A program made the translations under genes and the position numbers. From the NCBI GenBank assembly GCA_004299545.1, contig SCRB01000612.1, positions 1 to 5,230 of the forward strand: a stretch of DNA of 5,230 nucleotides. The letters are read 5' to 3'. Positions 1 to 5,230 of the stretch are shown one piece after another (position 1 is the stretch's first letter; each line of letters begins with the position of its first letter). The notes below the pieces were generated by a model. That model was not told the origin of the DNA and did no database searches. It worked only from the letters and a program-made list of their open reading frames with translations. This DNA comes from Rhizobiaceae bacterium (lineage in GTDB: Bacteria; Pseudomonadota; Alphaproteobacteria; Rhizobiales; Rhizobiaceae).

Positions 1-2
1 GG

Positions 3-362
3 AAGTCGGTCGCGTCCTCCTCTGCCCTGCCCAAGCTTCGCAAGGCGCTCGCCATAACCGGCCTTCTGCCTTTTTTCGAGCCTGCCGTGTTCTCGGCGAG
101 CCAGGTCGCCAGAGGCAAGCCGGCGCCCGACGTCTTCCTTTTCGCCGCTTCCCAGTGCGACGTGGCCCCCGCCGACTGCATCGTAGTGGAGGACAGCGTG
201 GCCGGCGTGACTGCCGCCCTGAGCGCCGGCATGCGCGTCCTCGGCTTCACGGGCGGGCGGCATAGCTATGCCGGTCATGGCGAGGAATTGTCGGCTGCCG
301 GCGCCCTCGACATTGTCACCGGGATGCAGAATCTTCCCTTGCTTCTAACTCAATTCGCCTAA
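3..362 (+). CDS. HAD-superfamily (subfamily IA) hydrolase, C-terminal part; 5' end outside window
   Basis: The frame is open from the first complete codon at position 3 to TAA at 360-362, so the gene starts upstream and only about 119 C-terminal residues are visible. HAD motif II is seen as VASSS near the left edge. Motif III is the lysine of ARGKPAPDVF (Lys codon 117-119). Motif IV is IVVEDSVAGV with the metal-binding Glu (189-191) and Asp (192-194). The spacing and the GKPAPD / EDSxAGV wording are typical of beta-phosphoglucomutase-like and sugar-phosphate phosphatases (GPH/YieH type), so a cytoplasmic phosphatase or mutase acting on a small phosphorylated sugar is the likely role. The nucleophile motif DxDGT lies outside the window, so the substrate cannot be narrowed. 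A GTG at 87 is an internal codon, not a start, because conserved sequence continues upstream of it. No terminator hairpin follows the stop. Family assignment is firm; specificity is unknown. Confidence 0.9.
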   Translation, partial: KSVASSSALPKLRKALAITGLLPFFEPAVFSASQVARGKPAPDVFLFAASQCDVAPADCIVVEDSVAGVTAALSAGMRVLGFTGGRHSYAGHGEELSAAGALDIVTGMQNLPLLLTQFA

Positions 363-442
363 AGATCGATTGAAAAGACGTCAAGCGGAGGCAAAACCGA
401 TATTCGGCCAACATCGCGGGTTCTGTCGCAAATTGGGCTTTT

Positions 443-691
443 GATCACAGCGGGCCGCCCGGTTCCTATGGCGGCAAGCCGTCGGTCGTGGTCGACAACA
501 CCCTTGCCCGGCGGTTTGACGTCGACGCACCGGACAGGGCATGGGTGACAGACATCACCTACATCCGAACCCAGGAGGGCTTTGCCTATCTCGCCGTGGT
601 GATCGACCTGTTCTCCCGGCACGTCATCGGCTGGTCATTGCAGAGCCGACAGACCACCGTTGTCGTGCTGCAGGCGCTGCTGATGGCGCTA
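443..691 (+). pseudogene. IS3-family transposase (OrfB) internal fragment
   Basis: In frame with the GTG at 488, the translation holds GSYGGKPSVVVDNTLARRF and then WVTDITYIRTQEGFAYLAVV, followed by IDLFSRHVIGWS and QSRQTTVVVLQALLMAL. This is the start of the rve/DDE integrase core of IS3-family OrfB, and the first catalytic Asp (WVTD) is at 551-553. The similarity stops abruptly at about 691; the expected continuation through the second Asp (xHSDQG) and the final Glu is absent, so the protein cannot be active. To the left, similarity fades before about 450 and the frame has a stop at 371-373. Possible frame-shifted traces (SQIG in another frame near 426-437) suggest that the element once extended toward the HAD gene. 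No terminal inverted repeats or target duplication are visible. The open frame continues to 901, but the residues after 691 are not transposase. This is a dead insertion-sequence scar. Confidence 0.85.
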
Positions 692-822
692 TTCGCACTG
701 CCGTTCCCGTTTCCTTGGGCATTTGCAATGTCGGCCAAAATGAGGGAATTGGCGGCGGCGGCGATCCCCGCCACCACTGCTCCAAGCAGCTGCGCGATTG
801 CTGTTCGCCGGGAAATTCTCAT
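692..822 (-). pseudogene. Truncated gene for a secreted protein: signal peptide plus start of a Gly/Asn-rich mature region
   Basis: On the minus strand, ATG at 822-820 begins MRISRRTAIAQLLGAVVAG, then an Ala-rich hydrophobic stretch and ...LADIANA followed by QGNGNGSAN. This reads as an export signal: a basic n-region with twin arginines (SRRTAI, partly like the Tat consensus SRRxFLK), a hydrophobic core, and a plausible signal peptidase site after ANA, then a Gly/Asn repeat-like start of the mature protein. A GAAGAAGAG stretch lies a little upstream of the ATG as a weak ribosome binding site. After about 44 codons the frame runs into the antisense of the IS3 fragment (about 692) and ends at 586, so everything beyond the first few mature residues is lost. 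The missing 3' part is not on the far side of the transposase scar, since the HAD gene ends there at 362; a deletion must therefore have accompanied the insertion. The original function is not recognisable. An accidental ORF is possible but less likely given the ordered signal-peptide architecture. Confidence 0.45.
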
Positions 823-1210
823 GCCGCAAAGCTCTTCTTCGCAGCAAGCTTCCCTCACAGTCTGCAATGATCCGAAGCCGTTTGGCCAGTGCGTTGTATG
901 AAAAAATAGCCCGTCAGGCACGAGAATTGATGGGCATCGGCGCAGGAAGGGACGATACTGCACCGATCTTGTTGGGTGCCGCTTGAGAAGACACCGAAAT
1001 TCGCAAGATCCTGGTTGGCCGATGCACCTCCTTAAGTGATGTTGACCAATCTGCGGCAATAACCGCTTGGGCAAGGAGGCGTTCCCACTTTCTTGCCATT
1101 GCAGACCAATGCGTGTCCAATGTGGGACTTAAGTCCGGTAAGCATCCGCCATTGGGTCTGACTTGCCCGGGTCTGATATCCGATCGCGCGATTACAACCT
1201 GTTTCATATC
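823..1210. other. Gene-poor stretch, no supported gene
   Basis: Open frames exist here on both strands: a + frame with an ATG at 867 and a stop at 984-986 (starting MIRSRLASALYEKIARQ), and a minus frame from 1207 to 914 (starting MKQVVIARSDIRPGQ). None has a clear ribosome binding site, a recognisable domain or conserved motif. The minus frame is rich in Arg, Ser and Pro, as is common for chance frames in high-GC DNA. The first part probably includes the upstream region of the truncated secreted-protein gene. A perfect 12-bp palindrome, GGACTTAAGTCC, is at 1125-1136. The stretch may be remnant DNA left by the same rearrangement that produced the transposase scar. Confidence 0.5.
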
Positions 1211-1531
1211 AACGCCCCCACCCCCTAAGATAAAGAGGCCGCTCTCGGAATCCCGCTTTTTACTCCTTTATAGGTAGCCCCTAATCTCCAGCTTCCCAGC
1301 TTCTGTTTTGCAGGCGTCTCTTCCGCGTGGTAGAAACAGATAAAGGGGTCTGTAGAAAGATCAAAAATTGATACCGATAAAGATTCAAATATTCTTTCGC
1401 AGTGTTACAGATTCTTACTAGCCTTGCCAGATGCAGCCTTTTTGCTGCCTTTCATTGTAGCTTGATATCAACCGCTGCTTCTTAGTGGGTGGCCCATAAT
1501 CCAAGAGCCGGCACGTCAAGTCGGTGAGAAT
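1211..1531. other. AT-richer intergenic region without genes
   Basis: Base composition drops clearly from the GC-rich coding flanks, and stops occur often in all frames. The heptamer GATAAAG occurs three times in the same orientation (1229-1235, 1339-1345, 1376-1382). A small inverted repeat GCAGC-CTTTTT-GCTGC lies near 1435-1450 without a following T-run. No -35/-10 pair with good spacing and no RNA gene could be recognised. The region, together with the repeat element at 1532-1635, is the only non-coding DNA ahead of the glycan operon, so the operon promoter is presumably here, but I cannot place it. Confidence 0.5.
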
Positions 1532-1635
1532 TAGAGCAATTCCAGCAAAAGTATGAAGCGGTTTTGCGTCCGGAATTGCGTAAAAACAAGGAGATAGAGC
1601 ACTTCCCCGATTCAATGAAAACGGGAAGGACTCTA
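1532..1635. repeat. RIME-like palindromic intergenic repeat (rhizobial)
   Basis: Two adjacent imperfect palindromes are visible. The first pairs GCAATTCC (1536-1543) plus GCAAAA (1545-1550) with TTTTGC (1562-1567) plus GGAATTGC (1572-1579), around the loop GTATGAAGCGG. After the linker TAAAAACAAGGAGA, the second pairs TAGAG (1595-1599) and CTTCCC (1602-1607) with GGGAAG (1623-1628) and CTCTA (1631-1635). This layout and wording (AGAGCAATTCC, GCGGTTTTGCGTCCGGAATT, GCGTAAAAACAA) match, from memory, the dispersed Rhizobium-specific intergenic mosaic elements of about 100 bp. Such elements are non-coding and lie between genes, and may form hairpins in RNA. Here it ends about 80 bases before the glycosyltransferase start. 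Minus-strand open frames across it are translations of the repeat, not genes. Confidence 0.8.
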
Positions 1636-1698
1636 GCGAAGGGACTTGTGCGCGCCCTAATTCGCAGCCGTGCACATACGCGTGCGAATTTACGACCC

Positions 1699-1703
1699 AA
1701 GGA
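1699..1703 (+). promoter_or_regulatory. Ribosome binding site deciding the start of the first glycosyltransferase
   Basis: AAGGA lies 11 bases before ATG 1715. The longest frame would begin at GTG 1670, but that codon has no Shine-Dalgarno sequence close by, and the residues between 1670 and 1714 (HIRVRIYDPRICPS) do not belong to the glycosyltransferase fold. ATG 1715 puts the first beta strand (VGVIVPMYN) at residues 8-16, as is usual for the family. Confidence 0.55.
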
Positions 1704-1714
1704 TATGCCCCTCC

Positions 1715-2704
1715 ATGAGGATCGATAGCCCTACCGTCGGTGTCATTGTGCCCATGTACAACGCCGAGCGCACCATTGGGGCGACGCTGGAGAGCGTTAG
1801 CAGCCAGACATATTCCGAATTGGACATCGTCGTCGTCAACGATGGATCGACCGACACATCAGCAGCGATCGTAGCGGAGCATGCAAGCCGCGATACACGC
1901 ATTCGGCTGGTGCACCAGAAGAACAGCGGGGTGGCGGCCGCACGCAATTTTGGCGCAGCCTTAACCACGGCCGAGTTCCTTGCCTTCATCGACGCCGATG
2001 ACCTCTGGGCGCCTTCCAAGATTGCGCAACAGGTGTCGGCGCTGCTGGCCGGCGGCTCGATGGCTGGGCTTGCCTATTGCTGGTTCGCCATGATCGATGC
2101 CGAAGACCGCGTCTTTTCCATGGACAACCGACCGCTCGTCGAAGGGCGCGTGCTGCAGCTTATGTGCCGCAACAATTTCGTCGGCAACGGCAGTTCCATG
2201 ATGTTGCGAAGAACCGCCTTCCTCGCCGCTGGCGGCTTCGATCCCTCGCTGCGATTGCAAAACGCACAAGGCTGCGAGGATATGCTGATGTGCATGCGCG
2301 TCGCAGAGCAATTCGAATTCCGTGTCGTCCCGCAATACCTCGTCGGCTATCGAATGACGAACACCAACATGTCGAGCGATGTCCGGCAGATGCTGCGCTC
2401 GTGCGAGATCGTCTTCACCGAGTTCCGCGAGAAATACCCCGAATTCGGCGGCGATCTGGATGCGCATCTGATCGACATGATGGAGTGGCTCGTCGTCAGG
2501 GCACTGGTTGGCGGTCGCGTTCTGCCGGCCGGCGAACTCATGCGGCGGCTGGTCGTACTGGCGCCGCGAATGACCCTCTCCCGTCTGCCCAGCATGCTGG
2601 ATACTTACTGCCGTGCAAGGCTCGTGCCGCAATGGGCGAAGGCGGGCTGGCGGCGCATGCGCAACGCTGAGCCCCGGCCGCCCTATCACGAGATGGCCTG
2701 GTGA
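1715..2704 (+). CDS. Family 2 glycosyltransferase (GT-A fold)
   Basis: The 329-residue product is expected to transfer a sugar from a nucleotide-sugar donor to a glycan or lipid-linked acceptor at the cytoplasmic face of the inner membrane. The GT2 pattern is complete: VGVIVPMYN (residues 8-16), the nucleotide-binding strand VVVNDGSTD (about 39-47), NSGVAAARNFG further on, the metal-binding DADD (93-96, the DXD motif), and GCEDMLM with Glu188-Asp189 in the place of the conserved acceptor-side ED motif. The C-terminal part, about residues 230-329, is basic and helical and may sit on the membrane; no clear transmembrane helix is seen. ATG 1715 is chosen over GTG 1670 because of the AAGGA at 1699-1703 and the domain start. 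The TGA at 2702-2704 overlaps the ATG of the ABC exporter by one base, so the two are translationally coupled. Membership in GT2 is certain; donor, acceptor and linkage cannot be read from the sequence. Confidence 0.92.
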   Translation: MRIDSPTVGVIVPMYNAERTIGATLESVSSQTYSELDIVVVNDGSTDTSAAIVAEHASRDTRIRLVHQKNSGVAAARNFGAALTTAEFLAFIDADDLWAPSKIAQQVSALLAGGSMAGLAYCWFAMIDAEDRVFSMDNRPLVEGRVLQLMCRNNFVGNGSSMMLRRTAFLAAGGFDPSLRLQNAQGCEDMLMCMRVAEQFEFRVVPQYLVGYRMTNTNMSSDVRQMLRSCEIVFTEFREKYPEFGGDLDAHLIDMMEWLVVRALVGGRVLPAGELMRRLVVLAPRMTLSRLPSMLDTYCRARLVPQWAKAGWRRMRNAEPRPPYHEMAW

Positions 2705-4503
2705 TGCCTTCCCTGCTGGCACGGATGCGAAGGATATTCCACTTAGCCGCGGCTCCCCCCTGGGCCGGGCCGACCATCGTGGCGCTCGGCCTCGCCGCGG
2801 CGGTGTTGGAAGGTGCTGGCCTGTTCCTGTTCATCCCGCTCATCGAGAGCCTTGGCGCCGCGGCCGCGCCGGGCCGCTGGAAGCCGCTCTTCGACCGCCT
2901 CCTGTCACCCGTTCCAGCGCATTACGTCACCGCCGTCCTGATAGCGGTGCTGTGCTTCAGCATCACGCTGAAGATAGCTGTCAACCTCTTTAACACCTGG
3001 GTAAGCCGATATATCGACGGACTGGTTGCCCATCAGCTCAGATGCCGCGTATTCGACCAGACGATCAGCTCGTGCATCGACTATCGCGTCGAGAACAAGC
3101 GCGCCGATATCGTCACCACGATCGCCAACAATACCTGGAAGCTCAGCCAAGGACTGAGCCTCTGCTACCGGCTGATCGTCTGCGCCTGCACCTTTACCGT
3201 TTTCGTCGCGCTTATGCTCGCGATCTCCGTCAAGCTGACGCTGCTTTCGCTGTCGCTCCTGGGCCTGGCCGCCTTCGCCATCCGTTTCGCCACGCGCCGG
3301 GCCGACGCGACCGGCAAGGCCGTCGTCGAGGAGAACAAGCAGTTCGGGCTGCGCATGTGGGAGAGCATCAATTCCCTGCAGCTCATACGCGCTTTCGCGC
3401 GCGAGGATTACGAAAGCCGGCGCCTGAGGCAGGTCTCGGACCGGGTACGGCAAAGGCTGTTGAGCCTCGACATGCTGTGGGCGGCTCCCGGGCCGGTTGC
3501 CGAAATGTCGATCGCGATCATGATCGGCGTTCTTATCCTCGTCGCCAAACAGACGGGAACCGGGATCGCCGCGCTGGCGGCGTTCCTGTCGCTACTCTAT
3601 CGCCTGCAAGGGCCGGTGAAGGAATTGCTGCAATCGAAGATCGCGCTCGACGGCATAGGCGCGGCAATCGACGACGTGGATGAATTCCTGTCCCAAACCG
3701 ACACGCCCTTTCTCAGCGGCGGTGACGTCGCCGCACCGTCCGCCGGTCATGCGGTGGAATTCCGGAACGTATCCTTCCGCTATGCGCCCGCCGAACCGCT
3801 CGCCCTCGACAACGTCTCCTTTTCCATACCCGCCGGCAAGACGACGGCCTTTGTCGGCGAATCCGGCGCCGGCAAGTCGACCGTACTGTCGCTCTTGTTC
3901 CGCTTCCGTGATCCGACATCCGGCGCAATCGTCGTCGGCGACACACCGCTACCCGCATTCGACCTGCACCGCTGGCGGGAGCGTCTCTCCGTCATGTCGC
4001 AGGAGGTCTACCTATTCAACGACACGATCGCGGCCAATATCGGCTACGCCGATTTCGACGCCGGCATAGAGCGCATCCGGGAAGCGGCGAGGATAGCCCG
4101 GGCCGACGATTTCATCAGTGCGCTGCCGGAAGGCTACGACACCCGCATCGGCGACCAGGGCATGCGCCTTTCCGGAGGGCAGCGGCAGCGCATAGCGCTC
4201 GCCCGCGCGATCCTCCGCGATCCGGACATATTGCTGCTCGACGAGGCGACGAACGCACTCGACATAGAGACGGAACAGGCCTTCCAACTGGCGCTCGAAC
4301 AGTTCTCGCGCAACCGCACGGTGGTGGTCATCGCCCACCGGCTTTCGACCGTGCGGGCCGCCGACCAAATCATCGTCCTGTCGAAGGGACGGGTCGTCGA
4401 GACCGGTGCACCTGATCGGCTGCTCAGCCGATCAGGCCACTTTTCGAGGCTTTACGATCTCCAGGCAGGATCCCGACCCGCTGCAATGGCCGACAGGGTG
4501 TGA
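2704..4503 (+). CDS. ABC exporter with fused membrane and ATP-binding domains (MsbA/PglK-like)
   Basis: The 599-residue protein is a half-size exporter that should work as a homodimer in the inner membrane, using ATP to flip or export a substrate. The N-terminal half carries about six hydrophobic helices (roughly residues 23-50, 74-96, 154-175, 178-197, 266-282, 288-302), with the intracellular coupling loop IRAFAREDYE between them. The ATPase half is intact: Walker A GESGAGKST (385-393), Q-loop Gln433 in MSQEVYLFNDTI, signature LSGGQRQR (from 489), Walker B LLLDE (510-514) with catalytic Glu514, and switch His545 in IAHRLS. All catalytic residues are present. The start is taken as ATG 2704 (TGATG overlap with the upstream stop); GTG 2701, one codon earlier, is possible. 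Lying between two glycosyltransferases, its likely cargo is a lipid-linked oligosaccharide or other glycan intermediate, as for PglK/WlaB or MsbA; this is inference from context. Exporters of the same shape also carry peptides, lipids or drugs. Confidence 0.94.
   Translation: MPSLLARMRRIFHLAAAPPWAGPTIVALGLAAAVLEGAGLFLFIPLIESLGAAAAPGRWKPLFDRLLSPVPAHYVTAVLIAVLCFSITLKIAVNLFNTWVSRYIDGLVAHQLRCRVFDQTISSCIDYRVENKRADIVTTIANNTWKLSQGLSLCYRLIVCACTFTVFVALMLAISVKLTLLSLSLLGLAAFAIRFATRRADATGKAVVEENKQFGLRMWESINSLQLIRAFAREDYESRRLRQVSDRVRQRLLSLDMLWAAPGPVAEMSIAIMIGVLILVAKQTGTGIAALAAFLSLLYRLQGPVKELLQSKIALDGIGAAIDDVDEFLSQTDTPFLSGGDVAAPSAGHAVEFRNVSFRYAPAEPLALDNVSFSIPAGKTTAFVGESGAGKSTVLSLLFRFRDPTSGAIVVGDTPLPAFDLHRWRERLSVMSQEVYLFNDTIAANIGYADFDAGIERIREAARIARADDFISALPEGYDTRIGDQGMRLSGGQRQRIALARAILRDPDILLLDEATNALDIETEQAFQLALEQFSRNRTVVVIAHRLSTVRAADQIIVLSKGRVVETGAPDRLLSRSGHFSRLYDLQAGSRPAAMADRV
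4411..4436. repeat. 26-bp near-perfect palindrome inside the ABC exporter gene
   Basis: The arms CCTGATCGGCTG (4411-4422) and CAGCCGATCAGG (4425-4436) are exact reverse complements around a central CT. As RNA this gives a stem of at least 10 GC-rich pairs with a loop of up to 6 bases, about 65 bases before the end of the exporter gene. It encodes PDRLLSRSG near the C-terminus. No T-run follows, so it is not an intrinsic terminator. Confidence 0.75.
4495..4498 (+). promoter_or_regulatory. Ribosome binding site of the second glycosyltransferase
   Basis: AGGG lies 6 bases before ATG 4505, within the last codons of the exporter gene. The good spacing supports this start and suggests that ribosomes finishing the exporter reinitiate here, since only one base (4504) separates the TGA from the ATG. 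Confidence 0.6.
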
Positions 4504-4504
4504 G

Positions 4505-5230
4505 ATGGCCTACAGACTCGTCGAATTCGAGCTATCAAGGCCCCTTCCGGCCATTGAATTGACGCCCAAGGAGGATGGTGTCGGCCTGATTGGCCGCTGG
4601 CACGACCAGTTGATCGGTTTCGAGATGATCGCCGCCGCCCCCGGCTCGACGCTTTCGGCCGAAGAAATCCGCACCCTTGCCGACCGGCATTTTGCGTCCC
4701 GCGTGCTCATAGCGATGATGGAAGCGGAACTTGTGCCGGGCAGGTTGACGGCAGCACCCTTGCCTTCACTCAGCATCGCGATCTGCACCAAGGACAGGGC
4801 AGAGCGGCTGTCGCGCCTGCTCCGCTCGCTGGAAGCGGTGCGCAACCATTCCCCGTTCGGCCCGGTCGAGATCGTCGTCGTCGACAATGCTTCCACGGAT
4901 TCGGCAACCCGCGAAGCCGTCGAGAGCTTTAATGACATCCGCTATGTGTTCGAGCCCAAGGCCGGGCTCGATTTTGCCCGCAACGCCGCGCTTCATGCCG
5001 CGGCAGGCGCCCTGATCGCCTATCTCGACGACGACGTGGTCGTGGACCGCAACTGGCTTATGGGCCTTGCCAAGGCGTGTGGCGACAACCCCGGCGCCGG
5101 TGGGTTCACCGGACTGGTCCTGCCATACCGGCTCGACACCGAAGCCCAGATTTATTTCGAGCGGCGCGGCGGCTTCGGACGCGGCTTTTATCGCAACGAG
5201 TTCCGCGGTTCCCGCTTCGACAATCCGCTC
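4505..5230 (+). CDS. Family 2 glycosyltransferase with an extra N-terminal domain; 3' end outside window
   Basis: The frame is open for 242 codons from ATG 4505 to the right edge, with no stop. Residues 1 to about 86 form a separate N-terminal segment (YRLVEFELSRPLPAIEL, then GVGLIGRWHDQLIGFEM) unlike the catalytic fold. The GT-A domain begins at LSIAICTKDRAERL (from residue 89). It continues with IVVVDNASTD (Asp127-Asn128), KAGLDFARNAAL and the metal-binding triad DDD (175-177) in YLDDDVVVDRNW, then TGLVLPYRLDTEAQIYFERRG and GGFGRGFYRNEF. This last stretch recalls a subgroup of GT2 enzymes in alphaproteobacteria and actinobacteria that carry the same two-part layout. It should transfer a sugar in the cytoplasm to the glycan handled by the neighbouring exporter; the donor is unknown. 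It follows the exporter after one base, with its own ribosome binding site at 4495-4498. GT2 membership is firm. The role of the N-terminal domain is unknown to me; acceptor binding or partner contact are guesses. Confidence 0.92.
   Translation, partial: MAYRLVEFELSRPLPAIELTPKEDGVGLIGRWHDQLIGFEMIAAAPGSTLSAEEIRTLADRHFASRVLIAMMEAELVPGRLTAAPLPSLSIAICTKDRAERLSRLLRSLEAVRNHSPFGPVEIVVVDNASTDSATREAVESFNDIRYVFEPKAGLDFARNAALHAAAGALIAYLDDDVVVDRNWLMGLAKACGDNPGAGGFTGLVLPYRLDTEAQIYFERRGGFGRGFYRNEFRGSRFDNPL

Noticed and set aside
365..700. A complete insertion sequence with terminal inverted repeats
   Set aside because: No terminal repeats or target-site duplication can be found, OrfA is missing, and OrfB lacks its second and third catalytic residues; only an internal fragment remains.
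867..986. Small + strand frame starting MIRSRLASALYEKIARQ, ending at TGA 984-986
   Set aside because: Codon use is not unlike coding DNA, but the 39-residue frame has no Shine-Dalgarno sequence, no known family, and overlaps remnant DNA.
1125..1136. Perfect palindrome GGACTTAAGTCC as a possible operator
   Set aside because: It is a single short site in a gene-poor stretch with no adjacent promoter or gene for it to control.
914..1207. Minus-strand open frame of 97 residues starting MKQVVIARSDIRPGQ
   Set aside because: It has no clear ribosome binding site and no recognisable domain, and its composition looks like chance translation of GC-rich DNA. Kept only as part of the gene-poor stretch.
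1435..1450. GCAGC-CTTTTT-GCTGC inverted repeat as a terminator
   Set aside because: The stem has only five pairs, no T-run follows on either strand, and no gene ends just before it.
1418..1700. Two overlapping minus-strand frames across the region before the operon
   Set aside because: Both run through the RIME-like palindromes; their residues come from the repeat itself, not from a protein gene.
2905..3453. Long minus-strand frame of 182 residues opposite the ABC exporter, and similar long frames opposite or shifted within the glycosyltransferase and exporter genes
   Set aside because: They lie opposite or inside genes with complete family motifs and are shadows caused by high-GC codon use.
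1..5230. CRISPR array, tRNA/rRNA genes, or a defence system
   Set aside because: No regularly spaced repeats, no tRNA-like cloverleaf and no nuclease, methylase or toxin motifs were seen.

Overview
The window most likely comes from a Rhizobiales genome, probably Rhizobiaceae (Rhizobium or Sinorhizobium/Ensifer type). Three things suggest this: high-GC coding sequence with GTC/GCC/CTC-rich codon use; a palindromic intergenic repeat that resembles the Rhizobium-specific intergenic mosaic elements (RIME); and an IS3-family transposase fragment whose residues (WVTDITYIRTQEGFAYLAVV) match the type common in rhizobia. No database search was possible, so the genus is an inference.

Layout. Positions 3-362 hold the 3' end of a HAD-superfamily hydrolase gene. 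Positions 363 to about 1210 form a decayed patch. It contains an internal piece of an IS3-family OrfB transposase (+ strand, to about 691) that abuts the 5' end of a minus-strand gene for a secreted protein (about 692-822), followed by about 390 bases with no convincing gene. Positions 1211-1531 are AT-richer and non-coding. A RIME-like double palindrome lies at 1532-1635.

From 1715 to the window end there is a tightly packed + strand operon. It encodes a family 2 glycosyltransferase with a GT-A fold (1715-2704), a 599-residue half-type ABC exporter with fused membrane and ATPase domains (2704-4503), and a second family 2 glycosyltransferase with an extra N-terminal domain (4505 onward, running off the window). 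The first junction is a one-base stop/start overlap and the second is a one-base gap, so the three products are almost certainly co-translated.

How they fit together: two glycosyltransferases flanking an MsbA/PglK-like ABC exporter are typical of a surface glycan locus. In such loci the transferases build a lipid-linked oligosaccharide or modify another acceptor, and the exporter flips or exports the product across the inner membrane. The actual glycan cannot be read from this window. I found no clearly new biological system. The points most worth a second look are a near-perfect 26-bp palindrome inside the 3' end of the ABC gene, the junction between the transposase scar and the truncated secreted-protein gene, the RIME element just ahead of the operon, and the uncharacterised N-terminal domain of the second glycosyltransferase.
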